DNA of 64,000 nt from Flavobacteriia bacterium (GCA_947463445.1 CANHRS010000004.1:1-64000), one strand, 5' to 3'; counted from the stretch's first letter, positions 31,563 to 41,913 are shown. The notes: a model not told the origin generated them from the letters alone. A program made the numbers and translations.

Positions 31563-32486
31563 TTATTGACCGGTAAATTGAATTAATCTTACAGGTGAAT
31601 TTGCAGGTACTAATCCTGCCTGTTGAATGATCGTCTGACCAATTTCATTTTTCATGAATAATACAAATCCAGCATGTAGACCTGACCTCCTACCTTTGTT
31701 TATCATCCAAATATCTCTCGTTAGTGGATATTCGTGTGTATACATAAAACCGTTATAAGGTTGAAAGTAAGAGGACCTTTTATCCTTTGCAACAGCCATC
31801 ACCTTTATTCCTTTTAAAAAATCTTGTGTATCAAAATCATCGTCATCACTAATCCAGTTTAGGCCAATAATTCCCATTGCATTTGGATTTTTCTTTACAA
31901 AATTGATTACTTCCTCGTTCGATTTAGCAGCAAATATTGCTTTATTGTTTGCCTGATTGCCACATAATTTGGTTAAATAATTAAAATTTGCAGAATTTGG
32001 TTTGTCGTATACGACTTTAACACTATTACCGCTAGATTTCCATGTAGAATTTTTTCCCGTTAGCAAGGCTTTTAATTCATCTACTGTAATTAACGTGTCT
32101 TTGTTGGATGGGTGCACAATCAAAGCTATTGCATCCACTGCCACTTTTTCGCTACGAACTTCAATTTTGATAGAACGTAAGTACTTTAGTTCTTTCTCTT
32201 CTAAATCTCGAGAAATAACAATCGTTTTTGCTTTACGATCATACATTGCTTGGATGATATCGTTTTCCGTTTGGTACCTAGGAATAATCTTGGCTTTCGG
32301 ATACTGACCTTGAAACGTTGAAATAGCAGTTGTAAATAATGGTTTAAATGCTTCTTCGATATAGACTACCGCTTTTCCACGACTATGCGTTTCCGTTTGA
32401 TATGCTAAAGGATTTTGTTGGTGATGACAAGCAAGTATACCAAAAATGCTTAACACTAAACTTACAAAAAGAATTTTTTTATTCAT
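31563..32486 (-). CDS. PstS-like phosphate-type substrate-binding lipoprotein
   Basis: Lipobox IFGILACH; SBP architecture (FKPLFTTAISTFQGQYPKAKIIPRYQTENDIIQAMYDRKAKTIVISRDL). Confidence 0.85.
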   Translation of the reverse strand: MNKKILFVSLVLSIFGILACHHQQNPLAYQTETHSRGKAVVYIEEAFKPLFTTAISTFQGQYPKAKIIPRYQTENDIIQAMYDRKAKTIVISRDLEEKELKYLRSIKIEVRSEKVAVDAIALIVHPSNKDTLITVDELKALLTGKNSTWKSSGNSVKVVYDKPNSANFNYLTKLCGNQANNKAIFAAKSNEEVINFVKKNPNAMGIIGLNWISDDDDFDTQDFLKGIKVMAVAKDKRSSYFQPYNGFMYTHEYPLTRDIWMINKGRRSGLHAGFVLFMKNEIGQTIIQQAGLVPANSPVRLIQFTGQ

Positions 32487-32492
32487 ACAGGC

Positions 32493-32681
32493 TTACTTTT
32501 TAATTAATCGATATACTTTATATATTCTAAATACAGCATAAATAGATAAAAGTATGGTAAGAACTGTTCTTTTAGTACCAATTAAACGATCAGAAAATAA
32601 TTCTGTAGCACTCAAATAATAAACCAATACCAAACAAATCAGAATGGTAGTGGACGATAATAGTGCATTAATATACTTCAT
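32493..32681 (-). CDS. Small two-TM membrane protein
   Basis: Start reassigned from 32708 to MKYINALLSS (32681); the first Met lies in a terminator hairpin. Confidence 0.6.
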   Translation of the reverse strand: MKYINALLSSTTILICLVLVYYLSATELFSDRLIGTKRTVLTILLSIYAVFRIYKVYRLIKK

Positions 32682-32690
32682 AGCTTTGAA

Positions 32691-32724
32691 AAAAAAATCC
32701 CCAAACAATTGCTCGTTTGGGGAT
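32691..32724 (-). terminator. Intrinsic terminator downstream of tonB-like gene
   Basis: Minus strand ATCCCCAAAC-GAGCAATT-GTTTGGGGATTTTTTTT: 10-bp perfect stem plus T-tract. Confidence 0.88.
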
Positions 32725-32743
32725 ATATTATGTAATACTATAC

Positions 32744-33574
32744 TTATTCACCAATTAAGATTGGAAGACTAAATCTAGAACGAACTGCTTTACCGTTGTT
32801 CTTTCCAGGTTTCCAACGAGGCATAGAACGAACAACTCGAATTGCTTCTCTATTTGCTTCTGGAGACAAACCTCTAGCTACCTCAACATTTGAAATAGAA
32901 CCATCTAACTCTACAACGAAACGAACAATGATTTTACCTTCCACATCTGCTGCAGCATCAGGATTAAAGTGTGTACTTACGAAATCACTTGGTTTTCCGC
33001 CAGGAAATTCCGCATCTTCCTCCACAGCTTCGTAAATCTGTTCTACTTTTGGAGCTTCAACAACAGTCTCTGCTGGTCCAACAGCTGCATTAAAAGAATC
33101 ATCACTACCTTCTTGATCTTTAGTAGATACTGTAGTAGTTTCAACATCTATTTGCGTCTTAGGTTCTGTATCCACTTCCACATCCACAATTACTGGTGGA
33201 GGAAAGGCTACTAATTTTTCCACTTCAGGGACTGGTGGTTCAGGTGGTGGTGGTGGTAATTCTTCATCTGGTTTAGCTGGAGGAATCGTTGTAACATCTA
33301 CTGGTTTAATTTCCACTACTTCTTCAGGTATACTTTTAATGTAGTTAAAAATCCCAAAAGACAAACCTAACGTAGCAACAAAGCTCACCAATATAATTAC
33401 CATACGCTTGTCGTAATCTCTACGCATCGTATAGGCACCGTATTCTTTATTTCTGTCAGCAAAAACAATTTCGTTTCGGTCTGCAGAAGTTACTTGTTGC
33501 CAATTTCTCGCCGAGAAATAGTCGTATAGAGAAATCCCTGCTACGATCAATGCAACTATTAATACTACTGTCAT
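32744..33574 (-). CDS. TonB-family energy transducer
   Basis: Proline-rich linker PAKPDEELPPPPPEPPVPEVEK and C-terminal VEGKIIVRFVVELDGSISNVEVARGLSPEANREAIRVVRSMPRWKPGKNNGKAVRSRFSLPI. Confidence 0.95.
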   Translation of the reverse strand: MTVVLIVALIVAGISLYDYFSARNWQQVTSADRNEIVFADRNKEYGAYTMRRDYDKRMVIILVSFVATLGLSFGIFNYIKSIPEEVVEIKPVDVTTIPPAKPDEELPPPPPEPPVPEVEKLVAFPPPVIVDVEVDTEPKTQIDVETTTVSTKDQEGSDDSFNAAVGPAETVVEAPKVEQIYEAVEEDAEFPGGKPSDFVSTHFNPDAAADVEGKIIVRFVVELDGSISNVEVARGLSPEANREAIRVVRSMPRWKPGKNNGKAVRSRFSLPILIGE

Positions 33575-33580
33575 TCGCTT

Positions 33581-34222
33581 TTAGAGTTTAGCTTTTAATA
33601 ATTCTGCTTCACTTTTCATTAATTCTAACGGAGCAACAACACCTATTTGAGCGATTTTTACTTCATCTACTAAATCAATAAAGTTCTCACAGGTTGTTTT
33701 ATCATCCGTTTTAATTAACACTTTTAAAGCTTCTTTTTTAGACATAAATTGATTCAACATTCTTTCGTATGTTGTATCGGCAATTTGTTTGCGTTTTAGC
33801 TTTTCATCAAGTAATAATTTTTCTTTTATCACAAATGCATTTTTATCCGCTAATAATTTACGCAATCCTTTTGGATCTGAAGGACTAAAGTTAGTTTCTT
33901 CAAGGATAGTAACTGGTTTACCGTCAGGATTCCCTGGTGCATAAAATTGACCTGTGTAATAAAAAACTTTGTCTTTCGTCAATAAGAAAGTTATACCATT
34001 ATTAATTGGCAATGGTTTTTCAAGTGGTTTATCTTCAATCTTTGCTGGGTAAGTTAAACTCATTACTTTTGGTTTACTAAAGGTAGTTGTCATTACGAAG
34101 AACGTAAGCAACAAGAAACCTAAATCCACCATTGGAGTCATATCGATTCGCGTGGAACCTTTCTTGGGTCTTTTCTTACCGCCTTTGTCGTGGCCGCCGC
34201 CACCTTCTGCTATTTCTGCCAT
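33581..34222 (-). CDS. ExbD/TolR-family biopolymer transporter
   Basis: STRIDMTPMVDLGFLLLTFFVMTTTFSKPKVMSL. Confidence 0.93.
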   Translation of the reverse strand: MAEIAEGGGGHDKGGKKRPKKGSTRIDMTPMVDLGFLLLTFFVMTTTFSKPKVMSLTYPAKIEDKPLEKPLPINNGITFLLTKDKVFYYTGQFYAPGNPDGKPVTILEETNFSPSDPKGLRKLLADKNAFVIKEKLLLDEKLKRKQIADTTYERMLNQFMSKKEALKVLIKTDDKTTCENFIDLVDEVKIAQIGVVAPLELMKSEAELLKAKL

Positions 34223-34234
34223 TTTAGTAAGTTT

Positions 34235-34897
34235 TTATTTAGGAGCTTTCTCCGCAGATGTAATAAAGTTCAAGTTATTCAAATTCAAATCTCTGAAGAT
34301 GTCTATTACTTGTTGTGCAAATATATATGCAGCTTTACCATCTACTTTTAAAATGAACTTTGGTTTAAAATCATTTGCATTTGGTTTGTCACCTTTCATT
34401 TCTGCTTCTAAGAATTTTGTTTGCCCTGTATTCAGAGCAGCAATATTCCCGTAATAGATCCAATCTTTTAATTCATTTTTCAATGAATCTGTAGGAATTC
34501 CTATAGTATTAAATCTTTTACGTTCTTCACTAGTTAAATCCAAATACTGTGGTAATTCTTTCATAGAACAACCAAAACTAGTCATAATTGTAAACTTTTT
34601 GGTTTGTTCTTCTGTAAGACCTACTTTGTATTTAGAAGCCATGTTTTGTAACATTTCTGTTCTAGCATCCGAGTGGCTTAAATTCAAAAACACACGTCCA
34701 CCTTTATCAATTGTTACCGTCAAGTTGTTTTCAGGAATAATTTTTTCACTGATACTTGAAGGAGTTGTTACATCCACTGGATCTGTTTCTCTTGGAATAG
34801 CAGCAAGCATAAAGAAAGTCACAAGCAAGAATGCCAAGTCAACCATCGGCGTCATGTCGATCGATGGTGAATGTTTTGGTACTTTAATTTTAGGCAT
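34235..34897 (-). CDS. ExbD/TolR-family biopolymer transporter (second copy)
   Basis: SPSIDMTPMVDLAFLLVTFFMLAAIPRETDPVDVTTPSS. Confidence 0.93.
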   Translation of the reverse strand: MPKIKVPKHSPSIDMTPMVDLAFLLVTFFMLAAIPRETDPVDVTTPSSISEKIIPENNLTVTIDKGGRVFLNLSHSDARTEMLQNMASKYKVGLTEEQTKKFTIMTSFGCSMKELPQYLDLTSEERKRFNTIGIPTDSLKNELKDWIYYGNIAALNTGQTKFLEAEMKGDKPNANDFKPKFILKVDGKAAYIFAQQVIDIFRDLNLNNLNFITSAEKAPK

Positions 34898-34927
34898 TGT
34901 TTGTTGTATTTAAATTGCTAACTATTC

Positions 34928-35743
34928 TTATTTCTTTTTAGTTCTTGCGCTAAAGTTTTGAGCGATAGAATGACTTGCTTCATCCATACTGTACGTCAAC
35001 GTATCGATTTTAGTAGAGAAGAAGTTATAAGCAATAATTGCTAACGTAGAAGCTAAGATACCTAAGAATGTATTTACAAGTGCTTCAGAAATACCTGTTG
35101 CTAACTCTGCTGGATCTGGAGCCCCACCTGCCATTGCAGCGAAGGCTTTGATCATCCCTAATACCGTACCGATCAAACCAATTAATGTAGAAACGGATGC
35201 AGAAGTAGAAAGAATACTTAAGTTTTTAGAAAGCATTGGTAATTCTAATGCTGTTGCTTCTTCTAATTCAGACTTAATAGCTTCTACTTTTTGTTCATTA
35301 TCTAATGTTTCATCAGAAGAAACAGTTTCAAATTTTGTCAAACCAGAACGAACCACGTTAGCTAATGAACCTCTTTGCGCATCACACGCTTCAATTGCTT
35401 CATTGATTTGATTGTTATCTAATTTTTCACGGATATCTTCTACGAATTTATCCGTTCTTCCTTTACCTTTTCCTTTTGCCAAAGTAATGAAACGCTCAAT
35501 AGAGAAAATCAAAACGATTAAGTTCATTGCAATTAAGAAAGGAACGATAAATCCTCCTTTGTGTGCAATTCCTAAGAAGTTACCTTCTAAAGGCTCTGCT
35601 GACGGATCATTATCCACGAAATTTGCAGGATTACCAAGTACGTATACGTACAAAATAATACCAATTAAAATACATAAGGCAACTGTAACCGTTGCAACTA
35701 ATGAAGTAAATCCTCCTGATGTCTTTTGTTTTGTGCTCATCAC
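34928..35743 (-). CDS. MotA/TolQ/ExbB proton channel family protein
   Basis: SILSTSASVSTLIGLIGTVLGMIKAFAAMAGG...GISEALVNTFLGILASTLAIIAYNFF. Confidence 0.95.
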   Translation of the reverse strand: MMSTKQKTSGGFTSLVATVTVALCILIGIILYVYVLGNPANFVDNDPSAEPLEGNFLGIAHKGGFIVPFLIAMNLIVLIFSIERFITLAKGKGKGRTDKFVEDIREKLDNNQINEAIEACDAQRGSLANVVRSGLTKFETVSSDETLDNEQKVEAIKSELEEATALELPMLSKNLSILSTSASVSTLIGLIGTVLGMIKAFAAMAGGAPDPAELATGISEALVNTFLGILASTLAIIAYNFFSTKIDTLTYSMDEASHSIAQNFSARTKKK

Positions 35744-35790
35744 TTTTAAATTTTAATTTAAATTTTTAATTTTTTTTCAATTTATGGTTA

Positions 35791-35798
35791 CAAACATA
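35791..35798 (-). promoter_or_regulatory. -7 promoter motif TATGTTTG upstream of exbB-like gene
   Basis: Exact TAnnTTTG on minus strand. Confidence 0.45.
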
Positions 35799-35978
35799 CA
35801 TAAAACTTTTTCTAATTCAAACAAGATAAAAATCGTTTTTTTGTATGTTAATAATATCTTAACGTAAACTATAAAGAATACGTGTAACTAACTGCACATT
35901 CTAGATCATTTTCAAAATGCGTTAGAAGAAATTTAATTACTCAAATTCGGTATTGGATTATATTTCGCTATTAAGAAA

Positions 35979-36560
35979 CTATTTTTGCAGTAATTTTGCA
36001 ACATACTTACCAATAATATCGAATTCTAGGTTAACATAATCTCCTATTTTCAATTGATGAAAATTGGTATTTTCATATGTGTAAGGTATAATGCATACAG
36101 AAAAAGTTTGTTGTTCTGAATCGACAACTGTTAAGCTTACTCCATTGATAGTGATTGAACCTTTATCCACCGTTACGTGCATTGGAGCAGAATATTCAAA
36201 TGTAAATTTCCAACTTCCATCCTGATTTTCAATAGATTTACAAACCCCTTTTGTATCAACGTGCCCTTGCACAATATGACCATCCAAGCGACCATTTAAT
36301 TGCATACAACGTTCTACATTTACTTTTGTGTCGATATCCCAAAACCCAATATTCGTTTTTTGAATCGTTTCTAGAATTGCAGTTACAGTATATGTATTGT
36401 TTTCAATTGCTACTACAGTTAAACATATACCATTATGGGCAACACTTTGGTCTACTTTCAATTCATTCACAAATTCAGATGTAAACGTTATATGTACGTT
36501 TTCATTTTCTTTTACAATTTTTTTTATTGTTGCTAATTGTTCAATAATTCCTGTAAACAT
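35979..36560 (-). CDS. ribE: Riboflavin synthase alpha chain
   Basis: MFTGIIEQLATIKKI; VAHNGICLTVV; GRLDGHIVQGHVDTKG; ITINGVSLTVVD. Confidence 0.96.
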   Translation of the reverse strand: MFTGIIEQLATIKKIVKENENVHITFTSEFVNELKVDQSVAHNGICLTVVAIENNTYTVTAILETIQKTNIGFWDIDTKVNVERCMQLNGRLDGHIVQGHVDTKGVCKSIENQDGSWKFTFEYSAPMHVTVDKGSITINGVSLTVVDSEQQTFSVCIIPYTYENTNFHQLKIGDYVNLEFDIIGKYVAKLLQK

Positions 36561-36563
36561 ATT

Positions 36564-36591
36564 GAGTAACGAGTTAAGAGTGACGAGTTAA
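36564..36591. repeat. 14-bp x2 direct repeat immediately upstream of ribE start
   Basis: GAGTAACGAGTTAA GAGTGACGAGTTAA. Confidence 0.75.
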
Positions 36592-36628
36592 GTTCCGATA
36601 ACTATTTGGAAATTAGTTAAAAATTTAT

Positions 36629-37978
36629 TTAGCGTGTAATCCAACTACTTGGATTCATACGATTAATTTGACCATTAGATACTTGATGAATTTCAAAATG
36701 GGAAATGGAAAGTGCTTCGCCATCTATTGACAGCAGCGAACCTACAGCTTGTTTCGTTTTTATTTTCGACCCGACTCCAACATATACTTCTTGTAAATTA
36801 GAGTAGACTGTTCTGTAGTTACCATGTTTAATAATTACAATTTTTCCTGCTCCAGGAATAGAGAGAACACTAGTAACTTCTCCATCAAAGACGGAACGCA
36901 CATTCGCATTTCGATGTGTACTAATATCTACCCCATTGTTATTGGTGTAAATTTCTTTAAGTTTTGGGTGAGGTTGACGACCATATCCTTCCGTAATGGT
37001 ACCTCTTTCTACTGGCCAAGGCAATCTACCTCTGTTACTTTCAAAATTTTGATTTAATTCTACCTCTCTAGTTTCAGAAATAGTAATGGTTTTCTTTGGT
37101 GTTTCAGACGCTATGGAATTCGATGAAGTTGTCACTGATTTTTCTCCTTTTACGTTAGTCTTACTATTCGTGGTATTTTGAGTAGCAACATTTGTATTAT
37201 TTTTTTGTGTGTTTTTACGTTCGTTAGCTTTTCTTCGAGATTCTTCTGCAGCTAATTCAGCGCTAATTGCTTCTTTAATTCGTTGTTTTAAAATAATTTT
37301 TTTGTTTTCGATTAATTTCATTTCAGCAGCCAATTTATTTTCTGCTTTTTTTAATTTATCGTAATTTATTTCTTGTTCTTTTTTATCAACCAATAAATCT
37401 TCTTTTTCTATTTTCTTTTGTTCTGCAATACTAATTTTACTTTGTTTTTCTTTTTCTAATTCGGTTTTTTCATTAGAAATCAAACGTTGATGCTGAACGA
37501 TTATTTGTTTTTGTTTACGTTGTAATTCCGCAATTTTAATTAGATATTTTTTTCTTTTGACAGCTTCATTATAATTTTTAGCGGCAAAAATATACATCCA
37601 CTGTCCCTCCTTGCTTCGATGTTTATAAGCATATAGAAGAAGTTCTTTATATTGATATATCAAATGTTGTAACTTTTCTTCTAAATCGATAATTTGTTGT
37701 TTTTTTTGATCGATTTTAAGTTCCGTAGAACGTATTTGACTATCAAAGTTTTTTAACAATTCTTCCCGATATTTTACTTGATTTTCAAGTACACGCAATT
37801 CACTTAAAGTTGCCTCCGTATTTAATTTTGCTTTCTTAAGCAAACCTTTTGTTACAGAAATGCTTTTCTCTAAACGTTCTTGTTCTTTTCTTAGTTTTTC
37901 GCTGTTTTTTTGACTCCATCCAGCACTATGTATACCCAGAAAAAAGGTCAAAATGAACAATTTAATTACAAGATTCAT
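36629..37978 (-). CDS. EnvC-like murein hydrolase activator: coiled coil plus degenerate M23/LytM domain
   Basis: Long N-terminal coiled coil; LPWPVERGTITEGYGRQPHPKLKEIYTNNNGVDIS...YSNLQEVYVGVGSKIKTKQAVGSL...ISHFEI. Confidence 0.9.
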   Translation of the reverse strand: MNLVIKLFILTFFLGIHSAGWSQKNSEKLRKEQERLEKSISVTKGLLKKAKLNTEATLSELRVLENQVKYREELLKNFDSQIRSTELKIDQKKQQIIDLEEKLQHLIYQYKELLLYAYKHRSKEGQWMYIFAAKNYNEAVKRKKYLIKIAELQRKQKQIIVQHQRLISNEKTELEKEKQSKISIAEQKKIEKEDLLVDKKEQEINYDKLKKAENKLAAEMKLIENKKIILKQRIKEAISAELAAEESRRKANERKNTQKNNTNVATQNTTNSKTNVKGEKSVTTSSNSIASETPKKTITISETREVELNQNFESNRGRLPWPVERGTITEGYGRQPHPKLKEIYTNNNGVDISTHRNANVRSVFDGEVTSVLSIPGAGKIVIIKHGNYRTVYSNLQEVYVGVGSKIKTKQAVGSLLSIDGEALSISHFEIHQVSNGQINRMNPSSWITR

Positions 37979-38777
37979 AGTTTTCCGGTATTGTAAAATA
38001 AATTTCTTGTTCTTGATTTACTTCAATCTTTTCGTAATTAAGCCTAATAAATATATTATTTTTTTTGGTAGAAATTTGAATATCTACTTCTTGTGGAATC
38101 AAATAGTTTTCAATTAATTTTTTTGATTTATAATTAATTACGACAAAGGTAGAATCTTTATTATTTTCTATCTCCAATTTTTTAATTCCTAAACTATCAT
38201 TCGAAAAATAATATTTTAAAATAAAGTCATCAAAATTTTTACGTTCCATTTTTTTAATTTCTCTTTTCCTGTGCGAGGAAACAATGTAGCTATATGGGTC
38301 GTGAATTTGATAATACTTTTGTAGGGGTTGGAATCCAAGAGGATTTGCTAGTAGCAATTCTTGGATATTATTGAGATCAAAATCAACACCAAATTCTTGT
38401 TTTAACAACTTCAATGTTGTTTTTACATAACATTTATCTTTTTTATTGGTAAATTGTAGTGAATCTTTCGTGATGATTGAATTCACTAATGGAATTCCAG
38501 CGTAGGTAATCATGGCTGTGATAGCACTATCATTTATAATACGAACAGATGTTTTAAACGAAAGTTCTTGATTTGTGTCTTTGAAGGAAGTAGCTATTTT
38601 AGAATAAAAAGTCTTTGGTTTCTTTTTTGAGAGACTATCTAGTATGGCAACTAAATCCGCAGTTCTTTTACGTTCTACCTTTACTAAGGGAATTTCTCCA
38701 ATCATTTTTTTTGCACATGAAGTTATACCAACACATATACACATCAAGATGATTAATGTGTTAAAAAACTGCTTCAT
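37962..38777 (-). CDS. DUF4292-like lipoprotein
   Basis: Lipobox CVGITSCAKK; between TPR and EnvC-like genes. Confidence 0.7.
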   Translation of the reverse strand: MKQFFNTLIILMCICVGITSCAKKMIGEIPLVKVERKRTADLVAILDSLSKKKPKTFYSKIATSFKDTNQELSFKTSVRIINDSAITAMITYAGIPLVNSIITKDSLQFTNKKDKCYVKTTLKLLKQEFGVDFDLNNIQELLLANPLGFQPLQKYYQIHDPYSYIVSSHRKREIKKMERKNFDDFILKYYFSNDSLGIKKLEIENNKDSTFVVINYKSKKLIENYLIPQEVDIQISTKKNNIFIRLNYEKIEVNQEQEIYFTIPENYESCN

Positions 38778-40464
38778 AATAGTGTTTATTTTCTATTTTT
38801 TTAGGTAGAATCGAATTTTTAGACCCTTTTTCCAATGCTAATTTCCAATATATCAATGCCTCGTTGCTATTTCCTAATTTATACTGACAATCTCCAATAT
38901 GTTCTAAAATAAGCGGTTCCTTTTGGGTGATTTTTTGAGCTTGTTGAAATAGGGATAATGCGCTTTCATATTTACCTTGTTGAAAAAGCACCCAGCCATA
39001 GGTATCTATAAAATGGGAATCATTTGGAGAGACCGCGAGTACTTCTTTAATCATTTTTTCAGCTTTTTCTAAATCTAATTTCACATTTGCCAGGTAGTAT
39101 GCGTAATTATTCAAATTAAGTTGGTTAGTTGGAGCTAGTTCGATTGCTTTTGTGTAACTGGTATTTGCCTCTGTATATTGCGTGTTTTTGAAATAAGCTT
39201 GCCCTAATTGTGCGTAAAATTCTGCTTTTAACTCTAGATTTTTACCCGTATATTCTTTTCCTATCTCTAGCAAATCAATTGCTTCTGTATATTTTTTTAA
39301 TTGATTAGCGCTAACACCAGCCAATAAATACAATTTATTTTTTGTTGGAAATAATTCTATCGCTTTTTTAGCATCTAGATATAGTTGTTCGTATTGGCGG
39401 AATTCATATTCCATAATAACCACTTCCTCCCATATGGAATAATGGGAAGGGTCTAAACTAATAGCCTTTTGATACGATGCTAATGCGGATGTATCGGATC
39501 CATTTTTGCTTTGAATATCCCCTAGTAGAGTAAACACCTTCGCTTCTGTTGGATGATCTATCGTTAACTGTTGTGCCAATTCGAGTACTTGATCATCTAC
39601 TTTAACTTGTTTGTCTAGAAAATATGAAATAGATTTTGCTTTCGTTTGCAAGTCAATTTCAGGACATTGAAATGCTAGCTTTAATTCTTTATATGTATTT
39701 AGTTTATCCCCTCTTTCTAGGTAATACTGTGCTAATGTTAGGTGCACGTTACCATTTTTCGGGTCTGACTTAGCCAATTTAAATAACAATTTAACAGCAG
39801 CATCCTCATTTTTAGTTTCAAAATAAAAATCTATTAATTGAGCTAATAGTTCATTTTCAGATGGGAATTTCTCAATTGCTTGTAACAAAATTTGTTCGGC
39901 TACTTTATCTTCATGTAAGTAGCGTTTAATCTTATATTTTTCAATACAAATCTCAGGAGTTTCCCCCATTGCGATTTGTAATTGCTCCATCGTTTCAAAT
40001 GCTTCTTTTAATTTATTAGATTTCAATAAACATTCGGAATAATTAATTAGCCAATCCGGATTACGGGGATTAATTTTTAAGAGTTTTTGATAGGTTTGTG
40101 TAGCAAGTTTGTAATTGTTTGTTGCTAAATATTTCAATGCTAAATCTTGAGTATAATATACATTTCTAGGGTCTAAAGCAGTAGCTTTTTCAAGGGCTGC
40201 AATAGATTTTTCTTTTTGATTTACATAACCATATAATTCCGACAAAGCAAAATAAGCAGCATCATCATTTTTGTTTTGAATGATACATGCTTCAAAAATA
40301 GTTATTGCATTTTCGTATTGTCGACGTTCCTTAGTTCTAACTCCTTCATGAAATAATTCAATATAGCGAGGAGAAAATGAGGTGTTTTGTTGCACAACTT
40401 TTTTAGAAGTACTACAAGCACTTATGAATGACCCAACAAATACGAAAAGTATAAAAAACCTCAT
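38761..40464 (-). CDS. TPR-repeat lipoprotein
   Basis: Lipobox FISACST; many TPR motifs. Confidence 0.9.
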   Translation of the reverse strand: MRFFILFVFVGSFISACSTSKKVVQQNTSFSPRYIELFHEGVRTKERRQYENAITIFEACIIQNKNDDAAYFALSELYGYVNQKEKSIAALEKATALDPRNVYYTQDLALKYLATNNYKLATQTYQKLLKINPRNPDWLINYSECLLKSNKLKEAFETMEQLQIAMGETPEICIEKYKIKRYLHEDKVAEQILLQAIEKFPSENELLAQLIDFYFETKNEDAAVKLLFKLAKSDPKNGNVHLTLAQYYLERGDKLNTYKELKLAFQCPEIDLQTKAKSISYFLDKQVKVDDQVLELAQQLTIDHPTEAKVFTLLGDIQSKNGSDTSALASYQKAISLDPSHYSIWEEVVIMEYEFRQYEQLYLDAKKAIELFPTKNKLYLLAGVSANQLKKYTEAIDLLEIGKEYTGKNLELKAEFYAQLGQAYFKNTQYTEANTSYTKAIELAPTNQLNLNNYAYYLANVKLDLEKAEKMIKEVLAVSPNDSHFIDTYGWVLFQQGKYESALSLFQQAQKITQKEPLILEHIGDCQYKLGNSNEALIYWKLALEKGSKNSILPKKIENKHYYEAVF

Positions 40465-41471
40465 TAAGCAATTGTTGAGAAATCTCCTAAACTAATATCA
40501 GCGATAGAACCTTGATATTTCGCATGGTTTCCAATCATTGAATCTTGCAACAATGCGTTTATGACTGAAGATTTATTTTGAATAATTGTATTTTTAACAA
40601 TCGAATTTTCTATGACAGAGTCTTTACCTATAGATACGTGCGGTCCAACAATTGAATTTACAATTTTGACATTTTCACCTATATAGCAAGGAGGGATAAT
40701 TACGGCATTTTCAGATATTATATCGTTTGCGATGGTATTTAATCCTTTGTCTGCGTCATATTCAAGCACACGTTGGTTTGTATGGACAGTCACTTCCTTG
40801 TTTCCGCAATCCAACCATTCTTCCACTTTACCTGGTTTAAACTTATTTCCAGACTCCGTTAATCGACGTAAAGCATCAGGAAGTTGGTATTCTCCGCTTT
40901 TGATTATCTTATTTTCCAGTAAAAATTCGATCTCTTTTTTTAGATCTTCCCCTTTTTTGAAATAATAAATTCCAATCATTGCTAAGTCAGATACGAATGT
41001 TTGTGGTTTTTCAACGAAATCAATGATTTCATTGTTCTCATTTAATTGAACAACCCCAAAAGCAGAAGGGTCTTCAATTTGTTTTACCCACAAAATTCCA
41101 TCAACGGATGCATCTAATTTAAAATCTGCTTTAAAAAGTGTATCCGCAAATGCTACTACAACAGGCCCTTCCAATAGTTCTTTCGCGCAATATACAGCAT
41201 GGGCAGTACCTAGAGGTTGCTCTTGATAATAAATAGATCCTTTAGCTCCAAGATTTTCAGCCACTTGAATTAATTCTTTTTCAACTTCGGCACCAAAATC
41301 ACCAATAACGAATGCTATTTCGTCAATTTTGTCCGAACAAATGGATGCAATATCCTCCACCAGTCTATGAACAATTGGTTTTCCACCAACGGGAATTAAT
41401 GGTTTTGGTATTGTCAAAGTATGAGGGCGTAGACGACTTCCTCGTCCCGCCATAGGTACGATAATTTTCAT
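40464..41471 (-). CDS. Sugar-phosphate nucleotidyltransferase
   Basis: MKIIVPMAGRGSRLRPHTLTIPKPLIPVGGKPIVHRLVE and C-terminal hexapeptide-like repeats; start moved to 41471 to avoid dut overlap. Confidence 0.92.
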   Translation of the reverse strand: MKIIVPMAGRGSRLRPHTLTIPKPLIPVGGKPIVHRLVEDIASICSDKIDEIAFVIGDFGAEVEKELIQVAENLGAKGSIYYQEQPLGTAHAVYCAKELLEGPVVVAFADTLFKADFKLDASVDGILWVKQIEDPSAFGVVQLNENNEIIDFVEKPQTFVSDLAMIGIYYFKKGEDLKKEIEFLLENKIIKSGEYQLPDALRRLTESGNKFKPGKVEEWLDCGNKEVTVHTNQRVLEYDADKGLNTIANDIISENAVIIPPCYIGENVKIVNSIVGPHVSIGKDSVIENSIVKNTIIQNKSSVINALLQDSMIGNHAKYQGSIADISLGDFSTIA

Positions 41472-41478
41472 AGTAGTA

Positions 41479-41913
41479 TTATTTTTTTCCAGTACTTCCG
41501 AATCCTCCTTCTCCCCTTTCGGTTTCATTAAGTGATTCTGTTTCATACCAGACTGCTTGTTCGACTTTTGCAAAAACTAATTGTGCGATTCGATCTCCGG
41601 AATTGATTTCAAAAATTTCAGAGGAATGATTTATAAGTATTACTCCTATTTCACCACGATAATCTGCATCTATTGTACCAGGTGAATTTAAGACTGTTAT
41701 ACCATTTTTAAGGGCTAAGCCTGAACGAGGTCTAACTTGTGCTTCATATCCTTCCGGAATTTCCAAAAATAGTCCTGTTTTAATTAATTTTCGTTCACTA
41801 GGGTTAAGTGTACATTTTTCCTCGATAAAGGCACGTATATCCAACCCAGCAGAAGCAGAAGTTTCGTAGGAAGGTAATGGATTATTTGATTTATTTATTA
41901 TTGCGACTTTCAT
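41479..41913 (-). CDS. dut: dUTP diphosphatase
   Basis: [61 protein letters not shown]. Confidence 0.98.
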   Translation of the reverse strand: MKVAIINKSNNPLPSYETSASAGLDIRAFIEEKCTLNPSERKLIKTGLFLEIPEGYEAQVRPRSGLALKNGITVLNSPGTIDADYRGEIGVILINHSSEIFEINSGDRIAQLVFAKVEQAVWYETESLNETERGEGGFGSTGKK

